This document shows, one piece after another, positions 7,985 through 17,312 of a stretch of DNA of 64,000 nucleotides (position 1 is its first letter; each line of letters begins with the position of its first letter). The stretch is taken from NCBI RefSeq assembly GCF_014635885.1, contig NZ_BMDR01000004.1, positions 186,001 to 250,000 of the forward strand, given 5' to 3'. Made by a program: the position numbers and the translations under genes. Source of the stretch: Acinetobacter vivianii. GTDB taxonomy: Bacteria; Pseudomonadota; Gammaproteobacteria; Pseudomonadales; Moraxellaceae. The notes beneath the pieces were generated by a model, which saw only the letters and a list, made by a program, of their open reading frames with translations, was not told the origin of the DNA and searched no databases.

Positions 7985-9331
7985 ATGGAAAGAGATGTTC
8001 TAAGTGAGATCAATCAAAACAACATGAGCCGTTATCAATGGTTCGTCATTTTGATCTGTATTTGTCTCAATATTATTGATGGCTTTGATGTGATGGTGAT
8101 GGCATTTACTGCGCCGTCCGTGTCAGCAGAATGGTCACTTTCAGGTGCACAAATTGGCTTGTTACTCAGTTCAGGCCTTTTTGGAATGGCTGCTGGTTCA
8201 ATTTTTCTCGCACCGTTAGCCGATAAAATCGGTCGCCGTTTACTTATCTTAGTTTGTCTTGTAATTGCAGGTCTGAGCATGTTGGGCTGTGCTTTTGTAC
8301 AAAGTCACGGCATGTTGGCAGCACTTCGCTTTATTACTGGAATCGGGGTGGGGGGTATTCTTGCAAGTAGTAATGTACTGGCAAGTGAATATGCCAATGC
8401 TCGCTGGCGCAGTCTTGCAGTGAGTTTAATGTCTACAGGTTATGGAATTGGTGCGACACTTGGCGGGGTACTATCACTGGCATTGATTGAGCATTTAGGT
8501 TGGCGCTCAATCTTTTTAGCAGGAGGGGTTACTACCATTGCAATGCTGCTAATCAGCGCATGGTTATTACCTGAATCTTTAGATTATTTATTGGCGAAGC
8601 GACCAAAACAGGCACTCGAACGCATTAATATAACGGTAAATCGTATGGGGCTTAACCAACTACCCGTTATGCCACGTTATGAAAAAATCAGTACGCAAAA
8701 TGGCAGTGAACTCAGCAAATTATTTACAGGACAACTTGGATTTCAAACACTTTGTCTTTGGTTCGCCTTCTTTTTAGTGATGTTTGGCTTTTACTTTGTC
8801 ATGAGCTGGACACCCAAAATTCTTATTTCAATGGGGATGTCGCCAGAACAAGGCGTAAGTACTGGTATTTTAATTAGTATTGGTGGAATTTTCGGGGCGG
8901 CTATTATTGGTTTATTGGCATCACGCATGAAAATTTTCTATGCCTTAAGTCTATTTTTAGGACTTACTTCGGCATGTGTTTTTCTCTTTGTGGCAGTCTC
9001 ATCTCAAGTTAGCATCGCTCTCATGGTGGGGTTATTACTCGGTACACTGATTAATGGTTGTGTCGCAGGTTTATATTCGATTTCTCCAACAATTTATGAT
9101 GCCGAAATTCGTAGTCGTGGCGTGGGCTATGCCATTGGTTTTGGACGAATTGGGGCAATTTTATCGCCAACGGTTGCAGGTATTTTCCTAGATAAAGGTA
9201 TAGCACCCGCAACACTTTATGCTTATTACGGTGTGGTCTTTATTTTAGCCATTTTCCTGATTTTAAGTTTGAGTAATGCTTTTTACCGAAATAAGAAAGA
9301 GCCAGATTACGCACTTAAAACAGCGCCTTAA
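7985..9331 (+). CDS. vanK: MFS vanillate/aromatic acid transporter VanK-type
   Basis: A 448-residue aromatic acid:H+ symporter. Helix 1 has the signature DGFDVMVMAFTAP, and loop 2-3 has LADKIGRRLL. Twelve hydrophobic segments are apparent. It is placed to import vanillate and related acids for VanAB. The frame is open from 7952, but ATG 7985 (MERDVLSEI) is chosen because GGGAGAT lies at a good distance upstream. It is followed after 33 nt by an OprD porin, making an outer plus inner membrane uptake pair. Confidence 0.82.
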   Translation: MERDVLSEINQNNMSRYQWFVILICICLNIIDGFDVMVMAFTAPSVSAEWSLSGAQIGLLLSSGLFGMAAGSIFLAPLADKIGRRLLILVCLVIAGLSMLGCAFVQSHGMLAALRFITGIGVGGILASSNVLASEYANARWRSLAVSLMSTGYGIGATLGGVLSLALIEHLGWRSIFLAGGVTTIAMLLISAWLLPESLDYLLAKRPKQALERINITVNRMGLNQLPVMPRYEKISTQNGSELSKLFTGQLGFQTLCLWFAFFLVMFGFYFVMSWTPKILISMGMSPEQGVSTGILISIGGIFGAAIIGLLASRMKIFYALSLFLGLTSACVFLFVAVSSQVSIALMVGLLLGTLINGCVAGLYSISPTIYDAEIRSRGVGYAIGFGRIGAILSPTVAGIFLDKGIAPATLYAYYGVVFILAIFLILSLSNAFYRNKKEPDYALKTAP

Positions 9332-9364
9332 ACCCTTAAAAAAATTAAATAGTTGAGATAAAAA

Positions 9365-10645
9365 ATGAAAACGACACCATTGTGGGTGGGGGTATGCTTG
9401 TGCCCGTTATTAAGTCAAATTGTGCATGCCGAGTTTATTGCAGACAGTAAAGCTGAGCTGACACTACGTAATTTTTACTTTGACCGAGACTATAAAAAAG
9501 ACCCATATCCGTACACAGCAGCCAGAGATTGGGCGCAGGGTTTAATTTTTAAAGGACAGTCTGGTTATAGCGAAGGGACAGTTGGCTTCGGTGTTGATGT
9601 GCTGGCAATGGCTGGTTTTAATCTGATGGGAAATCGGGCGGATGACTATGCGCGTAGTGGCTTACTCCAAGTCAATACCGATAACTCACGTGACGATTAC
9701 TATGGGAAAATCGGCATTACAGGGAAAGCGAAATTTAGAAAAAATGAGCTTTTTGTGGGCGATCTGGTTCCGCAATTGCCGACTATATTCTCATCGCCAG
9801 CACGTTTATTTCCGCAGACTTATCGTGGTATCCGTTTTGTTTCAAATGAAATTCCAAATCTTCAACTCGAAGGTTTTTATGTTGATGAAGTACGTCAACG
9901 TGATTCGATTCGTTTTACCGATGTCGGAACAGACAATATCAACCATCGTTTTGACAAAGCGGCAACTACCGATTCTTTTTATACCTTAGGAGGAAGCTAT
10001 CAGTTAAAGGATTACCGTTTACGGGCTTATCATGCTGAGCTGAAAGACATTTACCAGCAACAATTTTTGGGCTTTAACGGCAAACAGCCTTTAAATGATC
10101 AGCTTAACTTTTTAAGTGACGTGCGCTTTTTTAATAGTGAAGAAGCTGGAAATAAAAAAATAGGAGAGGTCGATAACCGACATATGAGTGGTTTATTTGG
10201 TTTAAACTATCAAGATCATACGGTTTCTTTGGGTTACATGCAGTCGTTTGGCTCAACAGGTCTGCCGTTTTTGTCGGGAACAGAAAGTCCAGTTGTGCTT
10301 GATTTTATGAGCTCAGACTATTCAAATAAAGATGAAAAAGTCTATTCGATACGTTATGAATATGACTTTAAAAATGCGCGAGTAGGTGATGTTTCGTTAA
10401 ATGGGCTACGCTTTATGACCCGCTATGCCAAAGGTGAAGACATTGATTTGTTGCAATACGGCGATCAGCGTTTTAAAGAGGAGTCAATGGAATTTGATTT
10501 GGGTTATAAAATTCCAGAAGGCAAGTTAAAAGGTTTGGGAATGCGGGCTCGCTTTTCTCATTATCGCAATGATATGCCCACTAATATGACTTTCCATTCC
10601 ACCAATGAAACACGCTTGAATATTGACTATAGCTTTAAGTTTTAA
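9365..10645 (+). CDS. OprD-family outer membrane porin (VanP-like)
   Basis: A 426-residue outer-membrane protein. A signal peptide ends near VHA-E (about 22-23). The mature protein begins with FIADSKAELTLRNFYFDRDYK, the usual OprD first strands, and ends with phenylalanine (TRLNIDYSFKF), the outer-membrane assembly signal. OprD channels pass small carboxylates, and the operon with the VanK-type transporter points to vanillate or similar acids. It lies 33 nt after the transporter and is closed by a strong hairpin. Confidence 0.82.
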   Translation: MKTTPLWVGVCLCPLLSQIVHAEFIADSKAELTLRNFYFDRDYKKDPYPYTAARDWAQGLIFKGQSGYSEGTVGFGVDVLAMAGFNLMGNRADDYARSGLLQVNTDNSRDDYYGKIGITGKAKFRKNELFVGDLVPQLPTIFSSPARLFPQTYRGIRFVSNEIPNLQLEGFYVDEVRQRDSIRFTDVGTDNINHRFDKAATTDSFYTLGGSYQLKDYRLRAYHAELKDIYQQQFLGFNGKQPLNDQLNFLSDVRFFNSEEAGNKKIGEVDNRHMSGLFGLNYQDHTVSLGYMQSFGSTGLPFLSGTESPVVLDFMSSDYSNKDEKVYSIRYEYDFKNARVGDVSLNGLRFMTRYAKGEDIDLLQYGDQRFKEESMEFDLGYKIPEGKLKGLGMRARFSHYRNDMPTNMTFHSTNETRLNIDYSFKF

Positions 10646-10685
10646 TGTCTTGCGCTAGTCGTCTTTAATTTCATAAAAGAAGCTT

Positions 10686-10738
10686 GGGATTGGAACTCCA
10701 CAGTATTTGAGCGAGGTTGTGGAGTTCTGATCCCTTTT
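10686..10738 (+). terminator. terminator after the porin gene
   Basis: A long stem: GGGAT, two mismatches, then GAACTCCACA, pairing with TGTGGAGTTC and ATCCC. A TTTT run follows. Confidence 0.75.
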
Positions 10739-10798
10739 ATTACACCTAAACACCTCTATTCCCTCACTTAAAACCTACTTCTCATTTAGCACAGCTTA

Positions 10799-10837
10799 TT
10801 GGCATCCACAGCCAAGTGTTTGGCGTTTAGGGTTAAG
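10799..10837. promoter_or_regulatory. AraC-type site upstream of the fadL-like gene
   Basis: A 39-bp element: TTGGCATC, then GCCAA, then TTGGCG and GGGTTAAG. The two TTGGC repeats are 21 bp apart, and the first also forms an inverted pair with GCCAA. It matches 14848-14886 at 32 of 39 positions. A -10-like TACATA begins 55 nt after the element start (10854). It is probably bound by the AraC regulator encoded at 13752-14756. Confidence 0.65.
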
Positions 10838-10909
10838 TAAATTCCTTTATATCTACATATATTGATTCAAGAAAATAAAAAAAGTCCAGGATGGATTTGG
10901 GAATTTACG

Positions 10910-12283
10910 ATGCAAAAGAAAATCTTAGTTATAGCAATCAGCTCTATTTGGACAGGTTCTTTATATGCGGCAGCCTTTGATAAAACAGGACAATCTGTTG
11001 CGGCATTTTTGCAGCCTGATCATTATTTTGAAGCAAGTCTTGGAGTTACGGACACGTCTTTAAAGGGGCGGGAAGCAGGTACAAATTCAGGAAATAGTGC
11101 GATTTCTGATATTGGTCATACAGATTACCGCCCAACAGCTGCCTTAAAGTTACAGCTAGCTCCACAGTTCTCTTTTGGCTTGCTGTATGACCAGCCTTTT
11201 GGTTCAGATACAGAATACACAGGAAATAATAGCTTTGTTGCCACAGGCAAAGATATGGTGATGTTGCCTGGACTGACAACTACTAGATTGGCAAATGCAA
11301 CCCAAGGCAATATTCCCACAGGAAATTCCAAATCAAGTTTCGATATACAGAATCTGAGTCTCATTTTGGGCTATCAACCCAATAAAAACTGGAACGTTTA
11401 TGCAGGGCCTGTTTATCAGACCTTCAAAAGTGAAGTTGAGCTCAGAGGCAATATCTTTAGTGTTTACAATGGCTATGATTTGCATAGCAAAAGTGTTGGC
11501 GATTGGGGATGGCTGGCGGGACTCGCTTATCAGATACCTGAAAAAGCAATCAAAGCCTCTATAACTTATCGTTCTGAAATTCAGCATAAAGTGAATGCAG
11601 TTGAAAATGCACCCTTGGTCGATATGTTAAAAACTCAACAAGGCCGTGATTTGGTTGACCAGCATTTAGATTACATGATTTCTATTGGTCAGATGTCCCC
11701 ACAGAAAAAGGAGGCATTGAATCAGATTGTTGCAGGATTGGCACATACCCAAGATTCAGGAACTACCCAGTTTAAAACCCCAGACTCAGTCAATCTTGAG
11801 TTTCAGACCGGTTTACGTCCAGGGACTTTGCTGTTTGGTAATGTCCGTTGGGTGAACTGGAGTGAGTTGAATTTTCAACCTTATCGCTTTGGTGAAATCT
11901 CAAAAGTAGTAGGTGTCCTTTCTACGCCAAGTCGCCCAGATGGTTTTAGTCTGGTTCGTTTTTATGATGATCAATGGTCTGCAAATTTAGGGGTCGGGCA
12001 GCGATTTTCACCTCAATGGTTAGGAAGTGTATTGGTCGGATGGGATTCGGGAGCGGGAGATAAAGTCTCTACAGGTGGGCCTGTTAAGGGATATTACAAC
12101 TTAGGTTTAGGTGCTCAATATAGTCCAACAGCTCAATATTTTATTTCTGGTGGGATTAAATATTTCTGGTTAGGCGATGCCAAAGGGCAGCTCGGAGCAC
12201 AGGCGGGCAGTGACTATTACGTCGCAGATTTCAGCGATAACCATTCAATCAGTTATGGTCTGAAAATTGGCTATAAATTTTAA
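10910..12283 (+). CDS. FadL/OmpP1-type outer membrane transporter
   Basis: A 457-residue outer-membrane channel of the long-chain fatty acid / hydrocarbon transporter family. The signal peptide is MQKKILVIAISSIWTGSLYAAAF. The mature part is beta-rich, with the ASLGVTD and GLLYDQPFG segments typical of OmpP1, and ends with SYGLKIGYKF. ATG 10910 is preferred over the upstream TTG 10862, as it begins the signal peptide and follows GGGAA. It imports hydrophobic molecules. The following gene, a secreted amidohydrolase 39 nt downstream, suggests an acylated substrate. Confidence 0.82.
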   Translation: MQKKILVIAISSIWTGSLYAAAFDKTGQSVAAFLQPDHYFEASLGVTDTSLKGREAGTNSGNSAISDIGHTDYRPTAALKLQLAPQFSFGLLYDQPFGSDTEYTGNNSFVATGKDMVMLPGLTTTRLANATQGNIPTGNSKSSFDIQNLSLILGYQPNKNWNVYAGPVYQTFKSEVELRGNIFSVYNGYDLHSKSVGDWGWLAGLAYQIPEKAIKASITYRSEIQHKVNAVENAPLVDMLKTQQGRDLVDQHLDYMISIGQMSPQKKEALNQIVAGLAHTQDSGTTQFKTPDSVNLEFQTGLRPGTLLFGNVRWVNWSELNFQPYRFGEISKVVGVLSTPSRPDGFSLVRFYDDQWSANLGVGQRFSPQWLGSVLVGWDSGAGDKVSTGGPVKGYYNLGLGAQYSPTAQYFISGGIKYFWLGDAKGQLGAQAGSDYYVADFSDNHSISYGLKIGYKF

Positions 12284-12322
12284 TGAGATTAAAAAAAGTT
12301 TATTGAGAAAGGAATTTAGACA

Positions 12323-13690
12323 ATGAAAAAAGTTGTGAATCAATTGGGTTGGATCGGAGTAACCGCATTTCTGCTCGTCAATGCAGGCGTTGTACATGCT
12401 GATGAAGCAAAAGCAAGTCTCCCTGCGGTATCGGCAAAAGCATTAGACCTTATTGATGGTCAAACAGAATGGTTGAGCAAAACTTACAAGGATATTCACG
12501 AACATCCTGAACTAGGATTTATGGAAAACCGCACCTCTGCAATTGTAGCCAATGAACTAAAAGCTTTAGGTTTTGAAGTTTCGACAGGTATTGCCAAAAC
12601 AGGTGTAGTGGGTGTTTTAAAAAATGGTAAAGGCCCAACGGTAATGTATCGTGCCGATATGGATGCATTAGCCATAGAAGAGGCGACCGGCTTGCCTTAT
12701 GCCAGTAAGGTTCGCGCTAAACTTGCTGATGGCACTGAAACGCCAGTTGCGCATATGTGTGGTCATGATGCACATGTGACATGGATGCTAGGAATGGCGC
12801 GTACCATGGCGGCTTTGAAGAATGAATGGAGTGGTACCATTATTCTGGTTGCCCAGCCCGCTGAAGAACCGGTCACAGGTGCGAAAGCGATGTTGGCTGA
12901 TGGCTTGTGGAAAAAATATAATTTACCCAAACCTGATTATTTCTTTGCAGTGCATACCACACCTATTCCTGTCGGTATGGTGTTGAATGCACCAGGTCCA
13001 CGTATGGCAGGAACCGATCAGCTCGATGTTTTATTTAAAGGTGTTGCTGGGCATAGCTCAGTGCCTCATTTAATTAAGAATCCGATTAATATGGCGGCTA
13101 ATGCGATTACCCAATATCAGACGATTATGGGCAATGTGGTCAGTGCTCAAGAGCCAGCGGCACTGTCTGTCGGTTCAATTCAGGCCGGCGCGACCAATAA
13201 CGCTGTGCCGTCTTCGGCTTTGGTCAAAATGAATATCCGCTGGTTTAATCCAAAAGTCCGCGACAATATGCTCAATAGCATCAAACTTATGAGTGATGGC
13301 GCAGCCCAGATGCAAAGCATGGAAAAAGATCTACTCCCCGAACTGACAATGAGAGGTTCTGTAACACCTGTGATCAATGATAAAGATCTTTCTAACCGCC
13401 TAAATGGGCCTTTAAAAGCATTATTGGGTGATAAAAAGGTGGTGAATGATTTCCCTGCATTTATGGGATCAGAGGATGTGCATCATTTAATCGATGAGCA
13501 GAAAGATGTTCCATTTACTTTTATGTTTGTCGGGGTTGCCAATCCACTTACTTTTGCTGCGGCGAAATTAAAGGGACAAGCTGTACCTTATCTCCCGCAT
13601 AGTCCGAATTATGTTGTCGATTTAAAGGCATTGCCAATGGGGGTAAAAATCACCACTGTTTCGATGCTGGAATTATTGAATAAGAAGTAA
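12323..13690 (+). CDS. secreted M20-family amidohydrolase
   Basis: A 455-residue metallo-amidohydrolase of the M20D (aminoacylase/hippurate hydrolase/carboxypeptidase) type with a Sec signal (WIGVTAFLLVNAGVVHADEA). Metal-site motifs are HEHPELGFMENRTS, YRADMDALAIEE, MCGHDAHVTWML and the PAEEP glutamate pair. It would hydrolyse N-acyl or peptide amide bonds in the periplasm. It is cotranscribed with the FadL channel and is followed by a terminator shared with the AraC gene. The substrate is unknown. N-acyl amino acids or lipid amides are a reasonable inference from the neighbours. Confidence 0.8.
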   Translation: MKKVVNQLGWIGVTAFLLVNAGVVHADEAKASLPAVSAKALDLIDGQTEWLSKTYKDIHEHPELGFMENRTSAIVANELKALGFEVSTGIAKTGVVGVLKNGKGPTVMYRADMDALAIEEATGLPYASKVRAKLADGTETPVAHMCGHDAHVTWMLGMARTMAALKNEWSGTIILVAQPAEEPVTGAKAMLADGLWKKYNLPKPDYFFAVHTTPIPVGMVLNAPGPRMAGTDQLDVLFKGVAGHSSVPHLIKNPINMAANAITQYQTIMGNVVSAQEPAALSVGSIQAGATNNAVPSSALVKMNIRWFNPKVRDNMLNSIKLMSDGAAQMQSMEKDLLPELTMRGSVTPVINDKDLSNRLNGPLKALLGDKKVVNDFPAFMGSEDVHHLIDEQKDVPFTFMFVGVANPLTFAAAKLKGQAVPYLPHSPNYVVDLKALPMGVKITTVSMLELLNKK

Positions 13691-13697
13691 GGCTTTG

Positions 13698-13734
13698 AAA
13701 AAAAGATACATCGCAATCGATGTATCTTTTTTTA
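13698..13734. terminator. bidirectional terminator
   Basis: AGATACATCG-CAAT-CGATGTATCT is flanked by A7 on the left and T7 on the right. It serves both the amidohydrolase and the convergent AraC gene. Confidence 0.85.
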
Positions 13735-13751
13735 TTTTAAGAGGGAAAAAA

Positions 13752-14756
13752 TCAGCTTTTGGAGAGATTTTCACGATAGTGCAGTGGAGAGCAATCGGTC
13801 CAGCGACGAAATGCCCGTGTAAAACTGCTGACATCTGTAAAGCCGAGAATATAGGCAATCTCAGTAATACTATAAGAATTATTTTTGATATAAGAGCTTG
13901 CCAGTTCCTGCCGCGTCTTATCCAAAATTTCACTGTATGAGGTATTTTCTAAAGACAGTTTTCGTTGTAGACTACGCGTGCTCAGCCCGAGACTTTTAGC
14001 AATCTCTTGTTGCTGTATTTCTCCTGCCGCGAGATTTTCAATAATTTTTACCTTGATCCTTGCCTGAATATTTTCCTTATCGAAACGAGCCAAATAGCGC
14101 ATGATAATTTCATCATATTCCTGTGACAGGATCGGATTTGCACCTTCCAGCGGAAGTTCTATCGTTGCCGTATCAAAGACAATCATATCTTGGGGTGCAT
14201 TGAAAATAAGAGGGGCTTTGATAATACTGCGATACGTTTCGAGATCACTGGGCTCAGAACGTCTTAACTCGATCTGTAAGGGTGAAAAAAGTGATCCTTG
14301 CAACGCTCTGCATGAACGGATAAACACGGAAATAAAAGCATCGATTGATTCGTACTGAACTTCATCTGGAACATGGATGATGAAGTAATGATTCTGGTCT
14401 TTGCCATAGAACTCCAGTTCCGGAATGTCCGTTACCAAACGAAAATATCTGATGATTCGGATAAACATCTCTTTGAGTGTGGTACTGGTCGCCAAAGAAT
14501 GTCCCAGAACATGGAAGGTATGTTGATTGACCTGATTGGCAACTTTAAGCCCAAAACATGAATCTTGTGTTGCCGCGGTTGCCAGTTGCCATAAACGTGC
14601 GGTTTGTTGCAGAGAGTAGCGGGCATTCGGATCATTCAGCGCCTGTATATCCAGTCCAGCCTGTTCAATTAAACTTTTACTATCACAACCTGCTTTTTCA
14701 AGGGCTTTTTGAATTGCTTTTACCCAACTTGTCAATGCTGTAGCCGTCTGTTGCAT
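13752..14756 (-). CDS. AraC-family regulator with arabinose-binding-like N domain
   Basis: 334 residues. The N-terminal about 200 residues resemble the AraC-type ligand domain seen in OruR/ArgR-like regulators (CFGLKVANQVNQHTFHVLGHSLATSTTLKEM). The C-terminal double HTH includes EIAKSLGLSTRSLQRKLS and EIAYILGFTDVSSFTRAFRRWTDCSP. It sits between the FadL-amidohydrolase pair and the desaturase gene. The same 39-bp TTGGC element lies before both, so it is the likely activator of both. It is divergent from the desaturase gene with one copy of the element between. Confidence 0.85.
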   Translation of the reverse strand: MQQTATALTSWVKAIQKALEKAGCDSKSLIEQAGLDIQALNDPNARYSLQQTARLWQLATAATQDSCFGLKVANQVNQHTFHVLGHSLATSTTLKEMFIRIIRYFRLVTDIPELEFYGKDQNHYFIIHVPDEVQYESIDAFISVFIRSCRALQGSLFSPLQIELRRSEPSDLETYRSIIKAPLIFNAPQDMIVFDTATIELPLEGANPILSQEYDEIIMRYLARFDKENIQARIKVKIIENLAAGEIQQQEIAKSLGLSTRSLQRKLSLENTSYSEILDKTRQELASSYIKNNSYSITEIAYILGFTDVSSFTRAFRRWTDCSPLHYRENLSKS

Positions 14757-14847
14757 GTCATGTCCTATAACTTTTAATTCTCATTCTTGAACTGAGTATA
14801 AGGTTTTTTTCATCATTTTTTTATTCAATTCTGCTGACAATTATGAA

Positions 14848-14886
14848 TTGGCATCTATAGCCAATAAATTGGCGTTTCGGGTTAAG
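14848..14886. promoter_or_regulatory. AraC-type site upstream of the desaturase gene
   Basis: A second copy of the 39-bp element at 10799-10837. The order TTGGCATC, GCCAA, TTGGCG, GGGTTAAG is kept and all spacings are identical. The -10-like TAAATA starts 55 nt after the element start (14903), exactly as in the first copy. It is in the divergent region between the AraC gene and the desaturase gene. Confidence 0.65.
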
Positions 14887-14937
14887 CATCAAATCACCGA
14901 TCTAAATACAGTAGAGTCATAAGAACATCGAGGAACG

Positions 14938-15987
14938 ATGATGAGCTACGTATACAAAGATCCGGCAGGTATGACTGATACCGAAAAAACAGAACATATT
15001 AAACGTGTCGTTATGGACGAAGGCGTTAGATTGAGAAAACGTTATTCTGTTTTAAATCACCAAAATACCATTGGCGCTTTAATTCTATTATTTTCCTTAC
15101 TCGGAATGGGCGCTACCGCCTATTTTTACATCACACAACAGCTTTCCGTGTGGTGGACTATTCCGCTGATTGCATTTTTTGCTTCTTTCACCCATGAATT
15201 AGAACATGATCTGATTCACTGGATGTATTTTCGTAAAAAACCGTGGGCACATCATTTAATGATGGGGCTGGTTTGGCTGGCTCGACCAAGTACCATTAAT
15301 CCCTGGTTACGTCGAGAACTGCATTTCAATCATCATAAATGTTCGGGTACAGAAAAAGATGTTGAGGAAAGAGCATTATGGAACGGTGAGCAATGGGGTG
15401 TACTGCGCTTTTTTGCTACGGGCGATAATGGGCTATCTGTTTTATTTAGAGTATTTAAGCTGAAAGACAGTCATCTCCGAAAAATGGTGATTAAGCGGAG
15501 TTTAGCTGCCTATTTTCCTTTGGGTATCATTCACTGGTCAATCTGGTATGTGTTTCTAGGTTTCCATGCCCTGAATGCGATTTCAAGTATTGTTGATGCA
15601 CCGATTTTATGGTCAGCAACGACATTACAAGTCATGTACGTGATCAATATTTTGACCGTGGTATGGGTTGCCCCAAATGTCTTACGGACTTTTTGCCTAC
15701 ACTTTGTCACCAGTAATATGCATTATTATGGTGATGTCGAATTGGGCAATGTGATTCAGCAGACGCAGGTGTTGACTCCGTGGTGGATGCTACCGTTCCA
15801 GTTATTCTGCTGTAATTTTGGTTCAACCCATGCAATCCATCATTTTGTGATTAAAGAGCCTTTTTATCTTCGACAGATGACTGCACCCGTTGCTCATCAG
15901 GTGATGCGTGATATGGGTGTTAGATTCAATGACCTCGGCACATTCAAGCGTGCCAATCGTTGGGAACTGAATAAGATTGTCGATTAA
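14938..15987 (+). CDS. membrane fatty acid desaturase/hydroxylase family protein
   Basis: A 349-residue integral-membrane diiron oxygenase. Histidine boxes are visible as HELEHDLIH, ELHFNHHKC and THAIHHF, between four or so hydrophobic helices (LILLFSLLGMGATAYFY, TIPLIAFFASF). These families desaturate or hydroxylate acyl chains or related hydrophobic substrates. GAGGAACG precedes the double ATG at 14938/14941. It is divergent from the AraC regulator and carries the same promoter element as the FadL-amidohydrolase operon. The exact reaction is not determined. Confidence 0.8.
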   Translation: MMSYVYKDPAGMTDTEKTEHIKRVVMDEGVRLRKRYSVLNHQNTIGALILLFSLLGMGATAYFYITQQLSVWWTIPLIAFFASFTHELEHDLIHWMYFRKKPWAHHLMMGLVWLARPSTINPWLRRELHFNHHKCSGTEKDVEERALWNGEQWGVLRFFATGDNGLSVLFRVFKLKDSHLRKMVIKRSLAAYFPLGIIHWSIWYVFLGFHALNAISSIVDAPILWSATTLQVMYVINILTVVWVAPNVLRTFCLHFVTSNMHYYGDVELGNVIQQTQVLTPWWMLPFQLFCCNFGSTHAIHHFVIKEPFYLRQMTAPVAHQVMRDMGVRFNDLGTFKRANRWELNKIVD

Positions 15988-15995
15988 GCATAACA

Positions 15996-16027
15996 GGAAG
16001 AGTGTAGCGGAGACGTTATACTCTTCC
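15996..16027 (+). terminator. hairpin after the desaturase gene
   Basis: GGAAGAGTGTA pairs with TATACTCTTCC with one G:T pair. There is no clean T-run, so it may only protect the mRNA end. Confidence 0.5.
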
Positions 16028-16258
16028 TCTCGCTGGCAGAACATTGTTTTATTGAATTCTTGTAAAATCTCTTCTTGGATGCAGAAGGCTGCACTGATCG
16101 CATTCAATGAAATATCTTGAATATTGAAAATTCACATTCACTGTATAGAAATGATTTTCTCTCATCCATCATAATAAAAATTTCACATTGTTGTTCTATA
16201 AACGCTATGATTCTAATGAATATCTGATAAGAACAAGTTCCATTAGAGCAGTTAAAAA

Positions 16259-17203
16259 ATGAAAAAAATTGCAGTAGCTTTGGTTTGTTTAGCTCCATTA
16301 TCAACATCTATTCTTGCCAATGATTCTACGGGCTATGTTGGGACAGGCGGCATTCAATATCTCAAAAATACACAGATTGTGATGCAAAGTGAAGACCTGT
16401 TTATTAGCAAAAAGCTGATCAAGGTTGATTATGTTTATAACAATTTAAGTAAGAAAGATATTACTGAAACCGTGTTATTTCCCTTGCCGCGTATCGATAA
16501 TTTCTTTGAAGCGGATTTCGCGCATACCGAGCAGCTTCTAAAAAGTTTTAAGATTATTGTCGATGGAAAAAATATAAAACCTGAAATGCATGTGCGGACA
16601 TTTATTCAAAAGGATGAAAAGTCGACGCTCATTGATACGACAGATGCATTTAAACAATGTGGCTTTAGTCAGACTGATATGCTCAATCCTTGGGCGAGAA
16701 ATAACGATGATTATGAATATTATCAAGATAAATTGAGACAATGTAAGCAGCCACAAATACAAAAAATTCTAGCCAATTTCCAAAAAGATGATGTGATTCC
16801 GTGGTCATCTCAAGTGATTTATAGTTGGAAACAGACCTTTAAAGCCAATGTATTAACCAAGATTCAACATGCATATCAACCATTGGTCGGTGGTTCTGTT
16901 GCGTTATATCCAGATGAATATAATCAGAAATTTTGTATGGACGCCCAATTTAAACAGGGACTAAAAAAAGCCAGTGCAGAACATTCGCCGTTTAGCGCCT
17001 TGAGCTATATCCTGACCACAGGAGCAAACTGGGCCAAGCCGATTGAAAACTTTAAGTTAACCATTGAGCGTGATAAAAACGAGCTGGTGTCTTTTTGCTG
17101 GAAGGGAAACGTCGAAAAAATTAGCCCAACCCGATTCCAGATGATCAAGCACAATTTCATTCCCAAAAATGATCTAGATATTATCTTTGTGACTGTGAAA
17201 TAA
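16259..17203 (+). CDS. DUF4424-type secreted protein
   Basis: A 314-residue exported protein with signal peptide MKKIAVALVCLAPLSTSILA-N. The N-terminal part (GTGGIQYLKNTQIVMQSEDLFISKKLIKVDYVYNN followed by ITETVLFPLPRI) resembles the DUF4424 domain, recognised from memory. The function is unknown. Four cysteines (CGFSQ, CKQP, FCMDAQ, FCWKG) could form disulfides in the periplasm. The gene stands alone between the desaturase and LysR genes. Confidence 0.7.
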   Translation: MKKIAVALVCLAPLSTSILANDSTGYVGTGGIQYLKNTQIVMQSEDLFISKKLIKVDYVYNNLSKKDITETVLFPLPRIDNFFEADFAHTEQLLKSFKIIVDGKNIKPEMHVRTFIQKDEKSTLIDTTDAFKQCGFSQTDMLNPWARNNDDYEYYQDKLRQCKQPQIQKILANFQKDDVIPWSSQVIYSWKQTFKANVLTKIQHAYQPLVGGSVALYPDEYNQKFCMDAQFKQGLKKASAEHSPFSALSYILTTGANWAKPIENFKLTIERDKNELVSFCWKGNVEKISPTRFQMIKHNFIPKNDLDIIFVTVK

Positions 17204-17312
17204 GCACTCACTGAAGGTCATCCTCATAAAAATTCAATAAATGCCTAGCGTCATCAGGGGTGTAACTCTCATACTATCAGGTGAGTTAGGGAGAGACGAC
17301 ACAGGATTAAGC

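Noticed and set aside
10910..12283. Reading the FadL-like gene as part of the vanillate porin operon
   Set aside because: A strong terminator (10686-10738) separates it from the OprD porin, and its promoter has the separate AraC element.
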